Shown: piece by piece, positions 1 to 8,533 of the stretch
Numbering within the stretch: the stretch's first letter is position 1
Layout of the letters: every line of letters begins with the position of its first letter
NCBI GenBank assembly: GCA_902500825.1
Contig: CABVRX010000015.1
Coordinates: 24,467-88,466, forward strand
DNA length: 64,000 nt
Reading direction: 5' to 3'
From: an uncultured Nitrospira sp.
Lineage (GTDB): Bacteria; Nitrospirota; Nitrospiria; Nitrospirales; Nitrospiraceae
Made by a program: the position numbers and the translations under genes
The notes under the pieces: model-generated
Database searches by the model: none
Told to the model about the DNA's origin: nothing
Seen by the model: only the letters and a program-made list of their open reading frames with translations

Positions 1-986
1 AGCATCGCACCAGTTTGTAGATCCCAGATCTGTAACGTATGGAGATGCTCCGGTTGCCCGACCAAGAGATCTGCATCGGCAGCAATGTCGACAGCACGAA
101 GCTGTGTCGGTGAGCGCATCCCGCGCCCTGGAGCTGCATAGGTGAACTCGGTCAAGGTTACCAGCTCGCCCGTATCGGTATTGAAAAGCGCATAGCTCCA
201 TTCCCCGTTGGCTGCCACCAAGCGATGACCGTCCCGCGAGAAGACATCGGGAACCAGAGAGCCTTGTGCCCCTTCGGCACTCGTCACAGTGGCGCGCGCA
301 GATATTGATGCTGTTCCCGTATCAATGAAGAGAATCGTCTTGCCCACACTCACCGCCAAACGAGAACAGTCGGGGGCAAAGAGCAGATCACGTGGCTTTC
401 CTCCCTCAACGGCGAGATCGCGGATGCTTGTGCCGGTGAGGTCGTGCAGATGAATGGTATGGCCTTGCGCAATCGCCAGCAGCTTCGTATCGGGAGAGGC
501 AGCCACCGAAGAAACTTCCTTCTTCTGATCCAGCGCGATATGTTTGAGCGGTATCAACTTTTTCCCTAGCTGCCAGACCGAGACGGCGTCGTTCCCGTGA
601 CGGAGAATCATCCGGTCGGTCTCCTTCGAATAGGCAAGCAGGTTGTAGGGCTGCCGCGACTCCGATGGAATGGTGGCCACTGAGACTCCGTTCTTCCAAT
701 CGTAAATGGTAACGCTGTGCTCCACACACAGCACCCACCCCTCTTGTTTCAGCAACGCGATCTGCTGGCAGTGCAGGCCTGGAATCTTCGCCACGCGCGT
801 CTTCGTCTCAAGATCCCAGACAACCAGCTCCTCCGTCTGGACCAATAGGATCCGTCCATCCTCAGAAAAGGCAGTAGGAGTTTTGGAGAGGTACGCCGCC
901 GCATCCTGAACCGTTGAGGTGGCAAGGAAAGGGACAGCCGCAAGTAGGGTCCATGCAATCCTTTTATACTGTTTCCAATGAATCAT
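1..986 (-). CDS. WD40-like beta-propeller protein, exported (C-terminus beyond window)
   Basis: An uninterrupted minus-strand frame begins with ATG at 986 and runs off the window at base 1, giving at least 328 residues. The N-terminus (MIHWKQYKRIAWTLLAAVPF) is a signal peptide or anchor. The rest is a series of blades with the WD40/YVTN style: 'LVVWDLETKTRVAKI', 'VTIYDWKNGVSVATI', 'IHLHDLTGTSIRDL', 'LQIWDLQTGAM', each preceded by an 'S.D...L' strand. I infer a periplasmic beta-propeller, probably a protein-binding scaffold; no catalytic motif is visible. It lies 10 bases after the DUF4124 gene on the same strand, so the two probably form one transcript. The full length and last blades cannot be seen. 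Confidence 0.8.
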   Translation of the reverse strand, partial: MIHWKQYKRIAWTLLAAVPFLATSTVQDAAAYLSKTPTAFSEDGRILLVQTEELVVWDLETKTRVAKIPGLHCQQIALLKQEGWVLCVEHSVTIYDWKNGVSVATIPSESRQPYNLLAYSKETDRMILRHGNDAVSVWQLGKKLIPLKHIALDQKKEVSSVAASPDTKLLAIAQGHTIHLHDLTGTSIRDLAVEGGKPRDLLFAPDCSRLAVSVGKTILFIDTGTASISARATVTSAEGAQGSLVPDVFSRDGHRLVAANGEWSYALFNTDTGELVTLTEFTYAAPGRGMRSPTQLRAVDIAADADLLVGQPEHLHTLQIWDLQTGAM

Positions 987-996
987 GGTCTTGGCT

Positions 997-1551
997 TCAT
1001 TCACCAGATCGATGGCGTGAACGAGATACAGCAGTCGTCTGCTCCTTGGTTCTCTGTGCAGAGGGTGAAGCAGAAACGTCTTCAGACTTCGGCGCAGTTT
1101 CCGGTCTACCCAGAATCGCCGGCAAAACATCGACGAAGTGATCAAGCCCCTGCTTATCTTTCCACTGCAGAACGGGAGCCTTGGCATTCACTTGGTTACC
1201 GTCGAAGACTTGCCACAAACTCGTCAACGTGGCCTGGCTCGGACTCAAACCTTCCAGGGGCCGTTGAGTAAAGACTTCCTCGCTTGTGGAAGAAGGGCCG
1301 ATGGGACCAGGTACAGGATGAATCTCAGCTTGGGGTCGCCCGGGCAAGGTCGGCTGACCTGCGGCCTTCTTCGGCGAGGCGGGTTGAGGAACCGGCGCCA
1401 CAGTCGTCGCCGCCTTCTTTTTCATCCCGGAAGGCGGCGTATCGGTTATATGGAGATTTCCTTGACCATCAGTCCATTTATAGAGTTCAGCGGACCCGAT
1501 AACCGGCCAGCACAAGAGACCGCTCATGAGGCTCAACATGAAGACTTTCAT
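997..1551 (-). CDS. DUF4124-domain exported protein
   Basis: The start at 1551 (MKVFMLSLMSGLLCWPVIGSA) is chosen because it gives a clean signal peptide ending near AELY and is preceded by GAGGGA; a longer upstream frame has no export signal. After cleavage comes the DUF4124 signature 'LYKWTDGQGNLHITDTPP', a short beta domain known from many Gram-negative periplasmic proteins and of unknown function. The middle is Pro/Ala/Lys-rich and probably disordered; a second similar motif, 'VLQWKDKQGLDHFVDVLP', near the C-terminus looks like a degenerate second copy of the domain. It is 184 residues long and sits directly upstream of the beta-propeller gene. Confidence 0.8.
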   Translation of the reverse strand: MKVFMLSLMSGLLCWPVIGSAELYKWTDGQGNLHITDTPPSGMKKKAATTVAPVPQPASPKKAAGQPTLPGRPQAEIHPVPGPIGPSSTSEEVFTQRPLEGLSPSQATLTSLWQVFDGNQVNAKAPVLQWKDKQGLDHFVDVLPAILGRPETAPKSEDVSASPSAQRTKEQTTAVSRSRHRSGE

Positions 1552-2027
1552 GTTATCCGATTCCCTCAGTACCAAAATGATGCTGTTATTGCCCAAAGTA
1601 TAGCAGGCAGTCCCGTTTATGCCCGGACATACCCGGGCATCCGCACATGCCGGCACTGGGTCGGAACCGGAAAAGAAGTCCGGAACTTGGAGTGGGAGTT
1701 GGATTGGACGTTAGGGTGGGAGGAGCACGCACCTAACCGAGGACGATTAGGTACGGCGGAGATCTTGGGAGAACTTTAGGCTTCCCAGTACAAGCTGGTC
1801 CTGCACACCGTCCCCACACTCGACCCCCTTATGAACCATATTCCCTCGGGGCGTTAACTCCCCCCACAAGGGTACGATAGGCTTCACACCGAGGTGAGTC
1901 AAGTGGTAGAGCGAATTCGTCTCGTCGGCACTCACCATCTGGCGATTGCCTTTAGCGGATGATATGTTGTCGGCGAGCTTGTCAACGAGTGAGGCTTCGT
2001 TATGCCCACTCTGGAGCAAGATGGACA
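1552..2027. other. Intergenic region between divergent genes
   Basis: 476 bases between the DUF4124 gene and the PNPOx-like gene. No convincing gene is visible on either strand. It holds a probable minus-strand promoter (1597-1605) and a hairpin at 1620-1639 (TGCCCGG/CCGGGCA, 6-base loop) just upstream of it. I see nothing else that I can name. Confidence 0.5.
1597..1605 (-). promoter_or_regulatory. Extended -10 promoter for the DUF4124/beta-propeller operon
   Basis: On the minus strand the sequence reads TGCTATACT, an extended -10 (TGn + TATACT), about 45 bases before the ATG at 1551. A perfect 7-bp hairpin at 1620-1639 lies where the -35 region would be and could be an operator. Prediction only. 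Confidence 0.4.
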
Positions 2028-2546
2028 ATGGCAGTAACATTGACAAGTCAGGAGATACAGGGCGCGTGGTCGGCACTGGTGAAGGGTGTTCGCACAGCTG
2101 TGCTGCTCACGATGCGAAACGGACGGCCGTTTGGATCACACGTGCCCTATGTGTTTGGAGAAGATTGGTCACGAGCGTATCTGCACCTCAGCCAACTGGC
2201 GCTCCATACGCAGCATCTGCTGGCTGATCCCCACGTGTCGCTGTTTATCGCCGAACCGGACGGACCAGAGAAAAACCCTCTCGCGCTAAGAAGAATAAAT
2301 CTTATGGGTCAAGCGGCACCGTTGACACCCGATGCACCGTCCTATGACGCGATCAAGGAGCGATACCTGTCGCGGTTTCCTCAAGCCGAGATGATGTTTG
2401 GCTTTGGTGATTTTGCCCTCTGGGAATTGCGGCTTGAAGACGCCCACTTTGTACTGGGCTTCGGTCAAGCCTTCGTCTCCACCGCAGTCACCCCAGCCAG
2501 ATGGGTGCATCAAAAAGTGGAACGACTATCTGCGAGGAAAGACTGA
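2028..2546 (+). CDS. Pyridoxamine 5'-phosphate oxidase-like FMN-binding protein
   Basis: The ATG at 2028 is chosen because the family fold begins there (MAVTLTSQEIQGAWSALVKG) and GGAG lies 11 bases upstream. The 172-residue product has the split-barrel start 'VRTAVLLTMRNGRPFGSHVPYVFGEDWSRAYLHLSQLALHT' style with 'DPHVSLFIAEPDG' and 'RINLMGQAAPL', typical of HugZ/PNPOx-related proteins that bind FMN or haem. Short HugZ-like members lack the C-terminal haem domain, as here. Substrate unknown. It is transcribed alone. Confidence 0.75.
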   Translation: MAVTLTSQEIQGAWSALVKGVRTAVLLTMRNGRPFGSHVPYVFGEDWSRAYLHLSQLALHTQHLLADPHVSLFIAEPDGPEKNPLALRRINLMGQAAPLTPDAPSYDAIKERYLSRFPQAEMMFGFGDFALWELRLEDAHFVLGFGQAFVSTAVTPARWVHQKVERLSARKD

Positions 2547-2655
2547 TCGTCGGAAGAGCAGCGTTCGCTAGTACACACAGCTCAATCTACTGTAAACAAC
2601 CTACAAAAACCTCAGCAGATATATAACGCGCTGCCTGCTTCAGGAAGAGAAAGCA

Positions 2656-3045
2656 ATGATTTGTTTGCCCGCTCTATCCCATCGGTTGACACAAGTTGTC
2701 AGAATCATGACGTGTGTGTCGGCTGTCTGGCTCTTCGCATCCTGTGACACGATGAACCGGAATGCGACAGCGACACATGCCCTAGAACCCTCTATGAGAT
2801 CTCCGGCACCGCGATTCGTCCCGCGTGAAGCGTTGGTCAAGTTCAAGGACGGGGTTTCCCCAGAGCGGATTGCGTCCATCCTGAGGAATAACCGGGTCGA
2901 CGTGATCGCTGAAATCAAACGGGGCCGCCTCTATCACGTCAGAATTTTGGACGATCGGTCGGTGGAATCCGCGATCACCCAACTCACTTCATATCAGGAG
3001 ATCGAGTATGCAGAACCCAATTATCGGTACGAAACGCAGAAGTAG
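2656..3045 (+). CDS. Stand-alone subtilase prodomain, putative lipoprotein
   Basis: 129 residues, start supported by AGGAAGAG upstream. The N-terminus is a signal sequence ending in a possible lipobox (LFASC, with Phe at -3, so atypical). The remainder is only a subtilase N-terminal prodomain: 'FVPREALVKFKDGVSPERIA' and the terminal 'IEYAEPNYRYETQK'. The next gene, a complete subtilase, has its own copy of the same domain ('YVPGEVLVKFRDE', 'VEYAEPNYLYWL'), so this is a paralogous prodomain without a protease. Free prodomains of this fold can fold or inhibit subtilases in trans; I infer that role here. It ends 4 bases before the protease start and is probably translationally coupled to it. Confidence 0.8.
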   Translation: MICLPALSHRLTQVVRIMTCVSAVWLFASCDTMNRNATATHALEPSMRSPAPRFVPREALVKFKDGVSPERIASILRNNRVDVIAEIKRGRLYHVRILDDRSVESAITQLTSYQEIEYAEPNYRYETQK

Positions 3046-3049
3046 CGTG

Positions 3050-5365
3050 ATGAGAATTGTGCTCTGTTCGGGCGAGACCATCCTGGGGGTAGCAACCGTC
3101 GTGATCACATTGTCGGGACTCATGCAGGGAGATCGCTTGGTTCATGCGGAGCAGAAACAGGCATCTGGTGGAATAACCGCGTTATCACGGGACACGCGCT
3201 ATTCGGCGCAGTATGTCCCAGGAGAGGTGCTCGTCAAGTTCAGGGATGAGACGTCTTCATCAGGAATCATGTCTCTGAATGTCGATATGGGTGCCAAAGA
3301 ACTCAGAGCGCTATCGGTGAATGCCAGGGTGATTCACCAGTACAAATTGGAAAGTGCCATGTCGGTCGACGAAGCGGTCTTGAAGTACCGAAGCAATCCC
3401 GCCGTTGAGTATGCCGAACCGAACTATCTCTACTGGCTTAAAACCATTCCCAGCGATGCGCAGTTCGGCACGTTATGGGGCCTCCATAACGTCGGGCAAG
3501 CGGTAAATGGAACAGCAGGAAGGGCAGATGCCGACATCGATGCGCCGGAAGCCTGGGATATCAGTACGGGAAGCCCAAACGTGATTGTCGCGGCCATTGA
3601 CACAGGCATTGCCTACGACCATCCGGATCTCGCACCCAATATCTGGACGAATCCGGGAGAAATCCCTGGAAACGGAGTCGATGACGATGGAAATGGACTG
3701 ATAGACGATGTGCATGGATGGGATTTTCACATGAACGACAGTGAGCCCATGGACCCTGTCGATCTCAATCCTGGTGGTAATCCGGGGCATGGCACTCATG
3801 TCGCGGGAACCATCGCTGGAGCTGGGAACAATGGAACTGGGATCACAGGAGTGATGTGGACCGCGAGACTGATGGCTCTGAAAGCCGGAGGGGCGAATCG
3901 ATCCTTATCCACCACCGCCATTGTCAGCGCGATCCACTATGCCGTCGACAAGGGCGCACGGGTGATCAATGCGAGCTTTGCCGCACCTGACTGTAGCCGG
4001 GCTCTCTATGATGCGGTGAGTGCCGCGAATGCGGCAGGCGTACTTTTTGTTGCAGCAGCAGGAAACGAAGGATCGGATAACGACAACGTCCCGAGCTTCC
4101 CCGCAAATTTCAGCGCTCCTTCAGTGTGTAGCGGGCAACAGAAGGCCGCGCTGTCGAACGTGATCGCCGTGGCCGCCACGGACCAGAATGACGAACTGGC
4201 TATTTTCAGTCCCACTGCGGCGTCCAATTTCGGGCCTACTACCGTCCAGGTGGCCGCACCGGGAGTCAGCATCAACAGCACGAGGCCTACGTCGAACGTG
4301 AGGACTGTGCTCCTCCATAATTTTGATTCCAACCCATCCGGCCTCGGGTATGTCTTTGGAGGAAGCAATTCTACCTGGGGGTTTACCAATTCCGCATCAT
4401 TCAGCCGACCGAACAGTCTGTCCGACAGTCCGAACGGAAACTATCAGGACAACACCGATTCTTTCGCGATGGGACCAGTGTTCACTACCGAGGGACAGCG
4501 GGGGTGCCGGCTCGACGGCCGCGTTCGCCTGCAAACCGAGCAAAGTATAGATGGAGTTCTTGTAGAAACATCAAGAAACAGCGGGACCAGTTGGCAACCC
4601 ATGCGTGGGATGACAGAAAGTAGCAATGCCGAATTTGTTCCTTTCACCTGGGGAGACGTCGCAGATGGTGTGGCTGGTTCACGATTTCGCTTTCGATTCA
4701 TATCGGATGAGAGCGTGGCCTTCGACGGTGTGTATTTAGACGATATCCGCGTCGCCTGTGTTGCAGGTCCTCCGTCGGGAACGACGGACTACCAGTTTCT
4801 TCAGGGTACGTCGATGGCTACTCCGCATGTGGCGGGACTGGCCGGCTTGTTGCTCTCGGTTAACCCCACTCTCACCGTGTCCCAACTTAGAAACGCAATC
4901 CTCAGCACTGTGGACCGAAAGGCTTCCTTGAGAGGAAAAGTGTCGACCGGTGGGCGCATCAATGCTCGGGCCGCGTTGGCTAGCGTCGTGACAAATTTCA
5001 CCGTCACCGTCAATAAGGCCGGTGCCGGCACCGGCACCGTTACGTCCGATTCATCCGGGATTGACTGCGGCGCGACATGCAATGGACGATTTCCTGAAGG
5101 TCGCACTGTCAACCTCTCCGCAGCACCTGATCCTGGGTCTACCTTCGCAGGGTGGAGTGGAGATTGTAGTGGACCTGATCCCTGCTCGCTCACTCAAAAT
5201 GCGACTGTCACCGCGACCTTCAATATCGCGCCACCCCTACCAGCTTCCAGCGATACCGCTGGAGGAGGCTGCGCTCTCGCCCCTGGTACAACTGGAGACA
5301 TGTTGCTACCCGCCATGCTAATCATATCTCTAGTTCTCTTGTTGTGGAGAGTAAGACGCCGATGA
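3050..5365 (+). CDS. Subtilisin-like serine protease (S8) with JDVT-CTERM-type sorting tail
   Basis: 771 residues from ATG 3050; a frame opening at 3008 would overlap the previous gene and lacks a start-proximal signal sequence. Order: signal peptide (about 1-34, ending VHA), prodomain (about 55-130), S8 catalytic domain with Asp184 (AIDTGIAYDHPDL), His247 (GHGTHVAGT) and Ser588 (GTSMATPHVAG), with a long lectin-like insertion (about 415-570) between the Asn region and Ser. A 'bacterial repeat' domain follows (about 645-725, GWSGDCSG). The end is tripartite: GGGCALAPGTTGDMLLP with Cys741, a hydrophobic stretch, and RVRRR. That is the JDVT-CTERM layout of a Cys-containing sorting signal. The adjacent protease gene overlaps it by ATGA, so cargo and processing enzyme are coupled. 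Confidence 0.88.
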   Translation: MRIVLCSGETILGVATVVITLSGLMQGDRLVHAEQKQASGGITALSRDTRYSAQYVPGEVLVKFRDETSSSGIMSLNVDMGAKELRALSVNARVIHQYKLESAMSVDEAVLKYRSNPAVEYAEPNYLYWLKTIPSDAQFGTLWGLHNVGQAVNGTAGRADADIDAPEAWDISTGSPNVIVAAIDTGIAYDHPDLAPNIWTNPGEIPGNGVDDDGNGLIDDVHGWDFHMNDSEPMDPVDLNPGGNPGHGTHVAGTIAGAGNNGTGITGVMWTARLMALKAGGANRSLSTTAIVSAIHYAVDKGARVINASFAAPDCSRALYDAVSAANAAGVLFVAAAGNEGSDNDNVPSFPANFSAPSVCSGQQKAALSNVIAVAATDQNDELAIFSPTAASNFGPTTVQVAAPGVSINSTRPTSNVRTVLLHNFDSNPSGLGYVFGGSNSTWGFTNSASFSRPNSLSDSPNGNYQDNTDSFAMGPVFTTEGQRGCRLDGRVRLQTEQSIDGVLVETSRNSGTSWQPMRGMTESSNAEFVPFTWGDVADGVAGSRFRFRFISDESVAFDGVYLDDIRVACVAGPPSGTTDYQFLQGTSMATPHVAGLAGLLLSVNPTLTVSQLRNAILSTVDRKASLRGKVSTGGRINARAALASVVTNFTVTVNKAGAGTGTVTSDSSGIDCGATCNGRFPEGRTVNLSAAPDPGSTFAGWSGDCSGPDPCSLTQNATVTATFNIAPPLPASSDTAGGGCALAPGTTGDMLLPAMLIISLVLLLWRVRRR

Positions 5366-5961
5366 GACTAGGTTTTGGAACGCGAGGAATGTCGTCACAG
5401 CAGAACCTGGGCCCCGACCAGGCGGTAGGGGTACAAAACTTCTCCTCTGGTGAATTTTCTAGATCAAGAGACTCGGCGCAAATAACGGCATTACTGGGCC
5501 TTCACTACCATCATCCTTTTCATAGGGATTTTGTATTTCTCTTCTTGTTAGCCCTTGGCCCGATGGTATGGCTTTTCATGATGGAGTTCTTTGGGTTTCA
5601 ACCACTGCCTCGGCATGCCATATGGTCACCGGCTTTTCTCTTCATCGCCCTATGGCAGCCTGTATTCGAAGAATTGCTGTTCCGCGGCATCATCCAGGGG
5701 CAGTTGCTGCAAACCATGTATGGAGGGAAGACATGGTTTGGCCTATCTGTCTCCAACCTCCTGACCTCTCTCTTGTTCGCATGTGCCCATCTCGCCAGCC
5801 ATTCCATTTCATGGTCCTTGCTCGTGTTCGTTCCTTCCCTCTGTTTCGGCTTCGTACGAGAGCGCTTTGGATCTGTGTACCCCTCCATCGCTCTGCATGT
5901 CTTCTATAATACCGGTTACTTTCTTCTCATCGATGGTGTCACTCTTCTAAACTCCCGTTAA
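5362..5961 (+). CDS. mrtJ: Glutamic-type intramembrane protease, JDVT-CTERM sorting enzyme MrtJ
   Basis: 199 residues starting at the ATG that overlaps the subtilase stop (ATGA, 5362-5365). It belongs to the CPBP/Rce1 family of CAAX-type membrane proteases: motif 1 Glu103-Glu104...Arg108 (FEELLFRG), motif 2 His143 (FACAHLASH), motif 3 His179...Asn183 (LHVFYNTGY). The core 'SNLLTSLLFA' and 'FVPSLCFGFVRERFGS' matches what I know of MrtJ, the predicted processing enzyme for JDVT-CTERM proteins, which typically lies beside its single target. It should cleave at or near Cys741 of the subtilase in the inner membrane. At least four hydrophobic segments. Catalysis in this family is inferred from Rce1 and from genome context. 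Confidence 0.85.
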   Translation: MRLGFGTRGMSSQQNLGPDQAVGVQNFSSGEFSRSRDSAQITALLGLHYHHPFHRDFVFLFLLALGPMVWLFMMEFFGFQPLPRHAIWSPAFLFIALWQPVFEELLFRGIIQGQLLQTMYGGKTWFGLSVSNLLTSLLFACAHLASHSISWSLLVFVPSLCFGFVRERFGSVYPSIALHVFYNTGYFLLIDGVTLLNSR

Positions 5962-6227
5962 GATGCTTCCCCCATACCCGTTGCTTGAGCTGAATCGTTC
6001 AACCTATGTAACGGCTGCGCAACTTCGTGCTTGCTGTGCGAAGGGTGTCAATGCCGAGCCTATCGATTTTCAGATAACCGCATCCTGTTGTCAGTACGGT
6101 TTCCCACTTCCGAGTGCTGATCAGGACTTCGCGCACATTGCCAAACATTGCGATCTCGTTCCCGTCTCGGCTTAGTGCTTGAACCTCTGGTTGAGGTAGT
6201 TCAACTCTCAGGCTGGTAGTAAAAGCG

Positions 6228-6443
6228 CTACTCGTTCTTTGATCGACAGAGCAGGCCGAAGGTGCTACCGAGGGCGAGGCCGCTGAGGAAGGTCAGGCCG
6301 AGGATCACGCCAAGAAGCGAGGTCGGTGGTCCCGCTTGGCGCCTGACATATTGGCGGGCAGGGGAACCGACGGTGGCTTCGCCGCCGATCCAGGTACGCG
6401 GGTCGTCAGTCGGGGTCTCAATTGGATGACTCACGGGTTTCAT
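6228..6443 (-). CDS. Small single-pass membrane protein
   Basis: 71 residues, one hydrophobic segment (LLGVILGLTFLSGLALGSTF) near the C-terminus and a soluble, Pro/Thr-rich N-terminus. Not a family I recognise. It starts within the stop codon of the upstream PilZ gene (ATGA overlap at 6440-6443), so the pair is very likely co-translated; this coupling is the main evidence that it is real. Confidence 0.6.
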   Translation of the reverse strand: MKPVSHPIETPTDDPRTWIGGEATVGSPARQYVRRQAGPPTSLLGVILGLTFLSGLALGSTFGLLCRSKNE

Positions 6444-6769
6444 ACGTCTCTCCCTTCATCAAGCGCGATGCATTCATCGATCAGCCGCTCCAATTCATCC
6501 ATCTCTTGCTGTCGCACGTCCACAAACCGAACTCCGAATGTTCGATCGACGGTCCATTGTACCCGAGCTTGCTCAATCAGAATCGGGGTGTCGTCTCCTG
6601 GGACAATCAGCTTCACAGCGATCTGCTTTCCCGGTTGGACCTCAAGAGCGCTTTTGATCCTGGCGCCGCCAGGCGAGAGATCGAGAGCCTCCCCTTCTAC
6701 TTCATGCGAATTTGCGCGAAGCCAGCTCCTGACTTGAGCTGGAACTCGGCGGTGCCGACGTCGCTCCAT
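6440..6769 (-). CDS. PilZ-domain protein (c-di-GMP receptor)
   Basis: 109 residues from ATG 6769 (MERRRHRRVPAQVRSWL); a longer frame to 6805 exists but the domain begins here. Both c-di-GMP-binding elements are present: the N-terminal Arg motif (RRRHRRVP) and 'DLSPGGARI' (D/NxSxxG). The remainder is a single PilZ barrel plus a C-terminal helix. No effector domain is fused, so it is probably an adaptor; the coupled small membrane protein downstream is a candidate partner. A second, unrelated single-PilZ gene is at 42709. Confidence 0.85.
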   Translation of the reverse strand: MERRRHRRVPAQVRSWLRANSHEVEGEALDLSPGGARIKSALEVQPGKQIAVKLIVPGDDTPILIEQARVQWTVDRTFGVRFVDVRQQEMDELERLIDECIALDEGRDV

Positions 6770-6884
6770 ACAAGGTAGAATACCTCTTTCACCGTGGAAA
6801 AGCACCTAGCCCGGCCTCCCAAGTCGCTGATTGTTCGGGCATTCTCTTGCAAGTCATCGAATCTTTTCGATAAGGTACGGCACG

Positions 6885-8501
6885 ATGGACCGAGCTCGTC
6901 CGCGTCAGATCCTCTTCGCCTGCGCGAGCGGACTGCTGTTGCCTCTCTGCTTTCCGAAATTTGATCTGGGATTACTGGCCTGGATCGTCCTGATTCCCCT
7001 CCATCTCGCGCTCGATCAATGTTCCAGACAACGAGCCTTTTGGGTCGGCTGGCTGAGCGGTCTCGTCGGATTCACCGGTATCATGGCCTGGGTTGTCACC
7101 GCCATGACGACCTATGGCAAGGTTCCCGAACCCGTTAGTTACGCCATTTTGTTGTTGCTGACCACCTATCTCGGACTCTATATCGGGCTTTACAGCCTTG
7201 CCGTCGTCTGGTTGCGTGAGCTCATCCCACGCTATGGGATTTTCTTTGCGCCCTGCTTCTGGGTCGCACTCGAGTTGTTCCGAACCCACCTGCTCTCCGG
7301 TCTTCCGTGGTGTCTCCTCGGCTATTCGCAATATCGCGAACTGGACCTGATTCAGGTGGCAGACCACACGGGCGTGTACGGCATTTCTTTCCTCATCGTC
7401 CTAGTGAATGTGGCGTTCGCCGAGCTGTTCTTGTGGATCATGCCGTTTTTCCGAGGCTTTCACCCGGTCAAGCTTCCGTGGGAACTCCTCACGACCGCGG
7501 CAGTCTGCATGCTGCTGTCGTGGTTCTATAGTACAGCGGTCCTGAGCGATAGAGATCTGAAACCCTCCACACCCTCTATCATCGTAGGTGTCGTTCAACC
7601 GAATATCGATCAGGCTGTGAAATGGGATGCGTCATTCCGCGATGAGACGATGCGGCGGTTCGACCACCTGACGGCCCAACTGGGAACCAGTACCGACTTG
7701 GTCGCATGGCCCGAGGCAGCCACGCCGTTTATTTTCGAGCGGGAGAAAGAGTATCAATTGCAGTTGATTGCGTGGGCGGAACGTGCGCAAGCACCGATCC
7801 TTCTCGGCAGCCCCGCCTTGCGATTCTATCCCGATCGCCGCCCCTACCTTTTGAATAGCGCCTATCTCCTGGGAAGAGACGGTACAGTCCTTGGCCGTTA
7901 CGACAAGCATCATCTCGTGCCGTTTGGAGAGTACATTCCACTCAAATCATCGCTGCTGTTCTTCCTCGATAAACTCGTCGAAGGGATCGGCGATTTCGAA
8001 GCAGGACCGGGGCCGACGACTCTCTCGTTCAGTCCAAAATCCTGGAATACGGTGCGGACGACCGGCACCCGATCGGTCAAGTTCGGCGTGGCGATCTGCT
8101 ATGAAGTGATCTTCCCGGATTTGGTTCGTCAGTTCGCAGCAAACGGCGCGGAGTTTCTGGTGACGATCACGAATGACGGATGGTTTGGACCGTCATCGGC
8201 CCCCGCCCAGCACTTTGCCATGGTCGTCTTTCGGTCAGTAGAAAATCATTTGGCTTTCGCGCGAGCCGCCAACACGGGAATTTCCGGCTTCGTCGATCCA
8301 TATGGACAGATTATCGAAGCGACCGCGCTTTTTACGGAGCAAGCATCGTATGCAACGATCCCGACCAGACAAGCCCGCACGTTCTACAGCTATTACGGCG
8401 ATGTGTTTGCCCATGCCTGTGTTATAATCTGCGCGCTTTTGATTCTGTTCGGGTCTTTCCGCGCGAAGGAACCAGCCCTGACGGCAATCACACCGGCATG
8501 A
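6885..8501 (+). CDS. lnt: Apolipoprotein N-acyltransferase
   Basis: 538 residues, start at ATG 6885 with AAGG upstream; an earlier in-frame start at 6831 adds 18 residues with no domain support. The N-terminal half has about six to seven membrane segments; the C-terminal half is the nitrilase-like domain facing the periplasm. The catalytic triad is visible: Glu in AWPEAATPF, Lys in YDKHHLVPFGEYIPL and Cys in GVAICYEVIFPDL. Lnt adds the third acyl chain to the N-terminal Cys of lipoproteins, which lets the Lol system (lolC, lolD, 3-4 kb downstream on the same strand) sort them to the outer membrane. The next gene, prfB, starts 33 bases later. Confidence 0.95.
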   Translation: MDRARPRQILFACASGLLLPLCFPKFDLGLLAWIVLIPLHLALDQCSRQRAFWVGWLSGLVGFTGIMAWVVTAMTTYGKVPEPVSYAILLLLTTYLGLYIGLYSLAVVWLRELIPRYGIFFAPCFWVALELFRTHLLSGLPWCLLGYSQYRELDLIQVADHTGVYGISFLIVLVNVAFAELFLWIMPFFRGFHPVKLPWELLTTAAVCMLLSWFYSTAVLSDRDLKPSTPSIIVGVVQPNIDQAVKWDASFRDETMRRFDHLTAQLGTSTDLVAWPEAATPFIFEREKEYQLQLIAWAERAQAPILLGSPALRFYPDRRPYLLNSAYLLGRDGTVLGRYDKHHLVPFGEYIPLKSSLLFFLDKLVEGIGDFEAGPGPTTLSFSPKSWNTVRTTGTRSVKFGVAICYEVIFPDLVRQFAANGAEFLVTITNDGWFGPSSAPAQHFAMVVFRSVENHLAFARAANTGISGFVDPYGQIIEATALFTEQASYATIPTRQARTFYSYYGDVFAHACVIICALLILFGSFRAKEPALTAITPA

Positions 8502-8533
8502 CCGAAGCATGGTCGAAGAAGGAGGATCCTGGC

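Noticed and set aside
1747..2076. 109-residue minus-strand frame in the intergenic region
   Set aside because: No start signal and it overlaps the start of the FMN-binding protein gene; the sequence has no protein-like pattern.
5963..6175. 70-residue plus-strand frame after mrtJ
   Set aside because: No Shine-Dalgarno, no domain and no neighbour support; its composition is unlike the real small proteins nearby.
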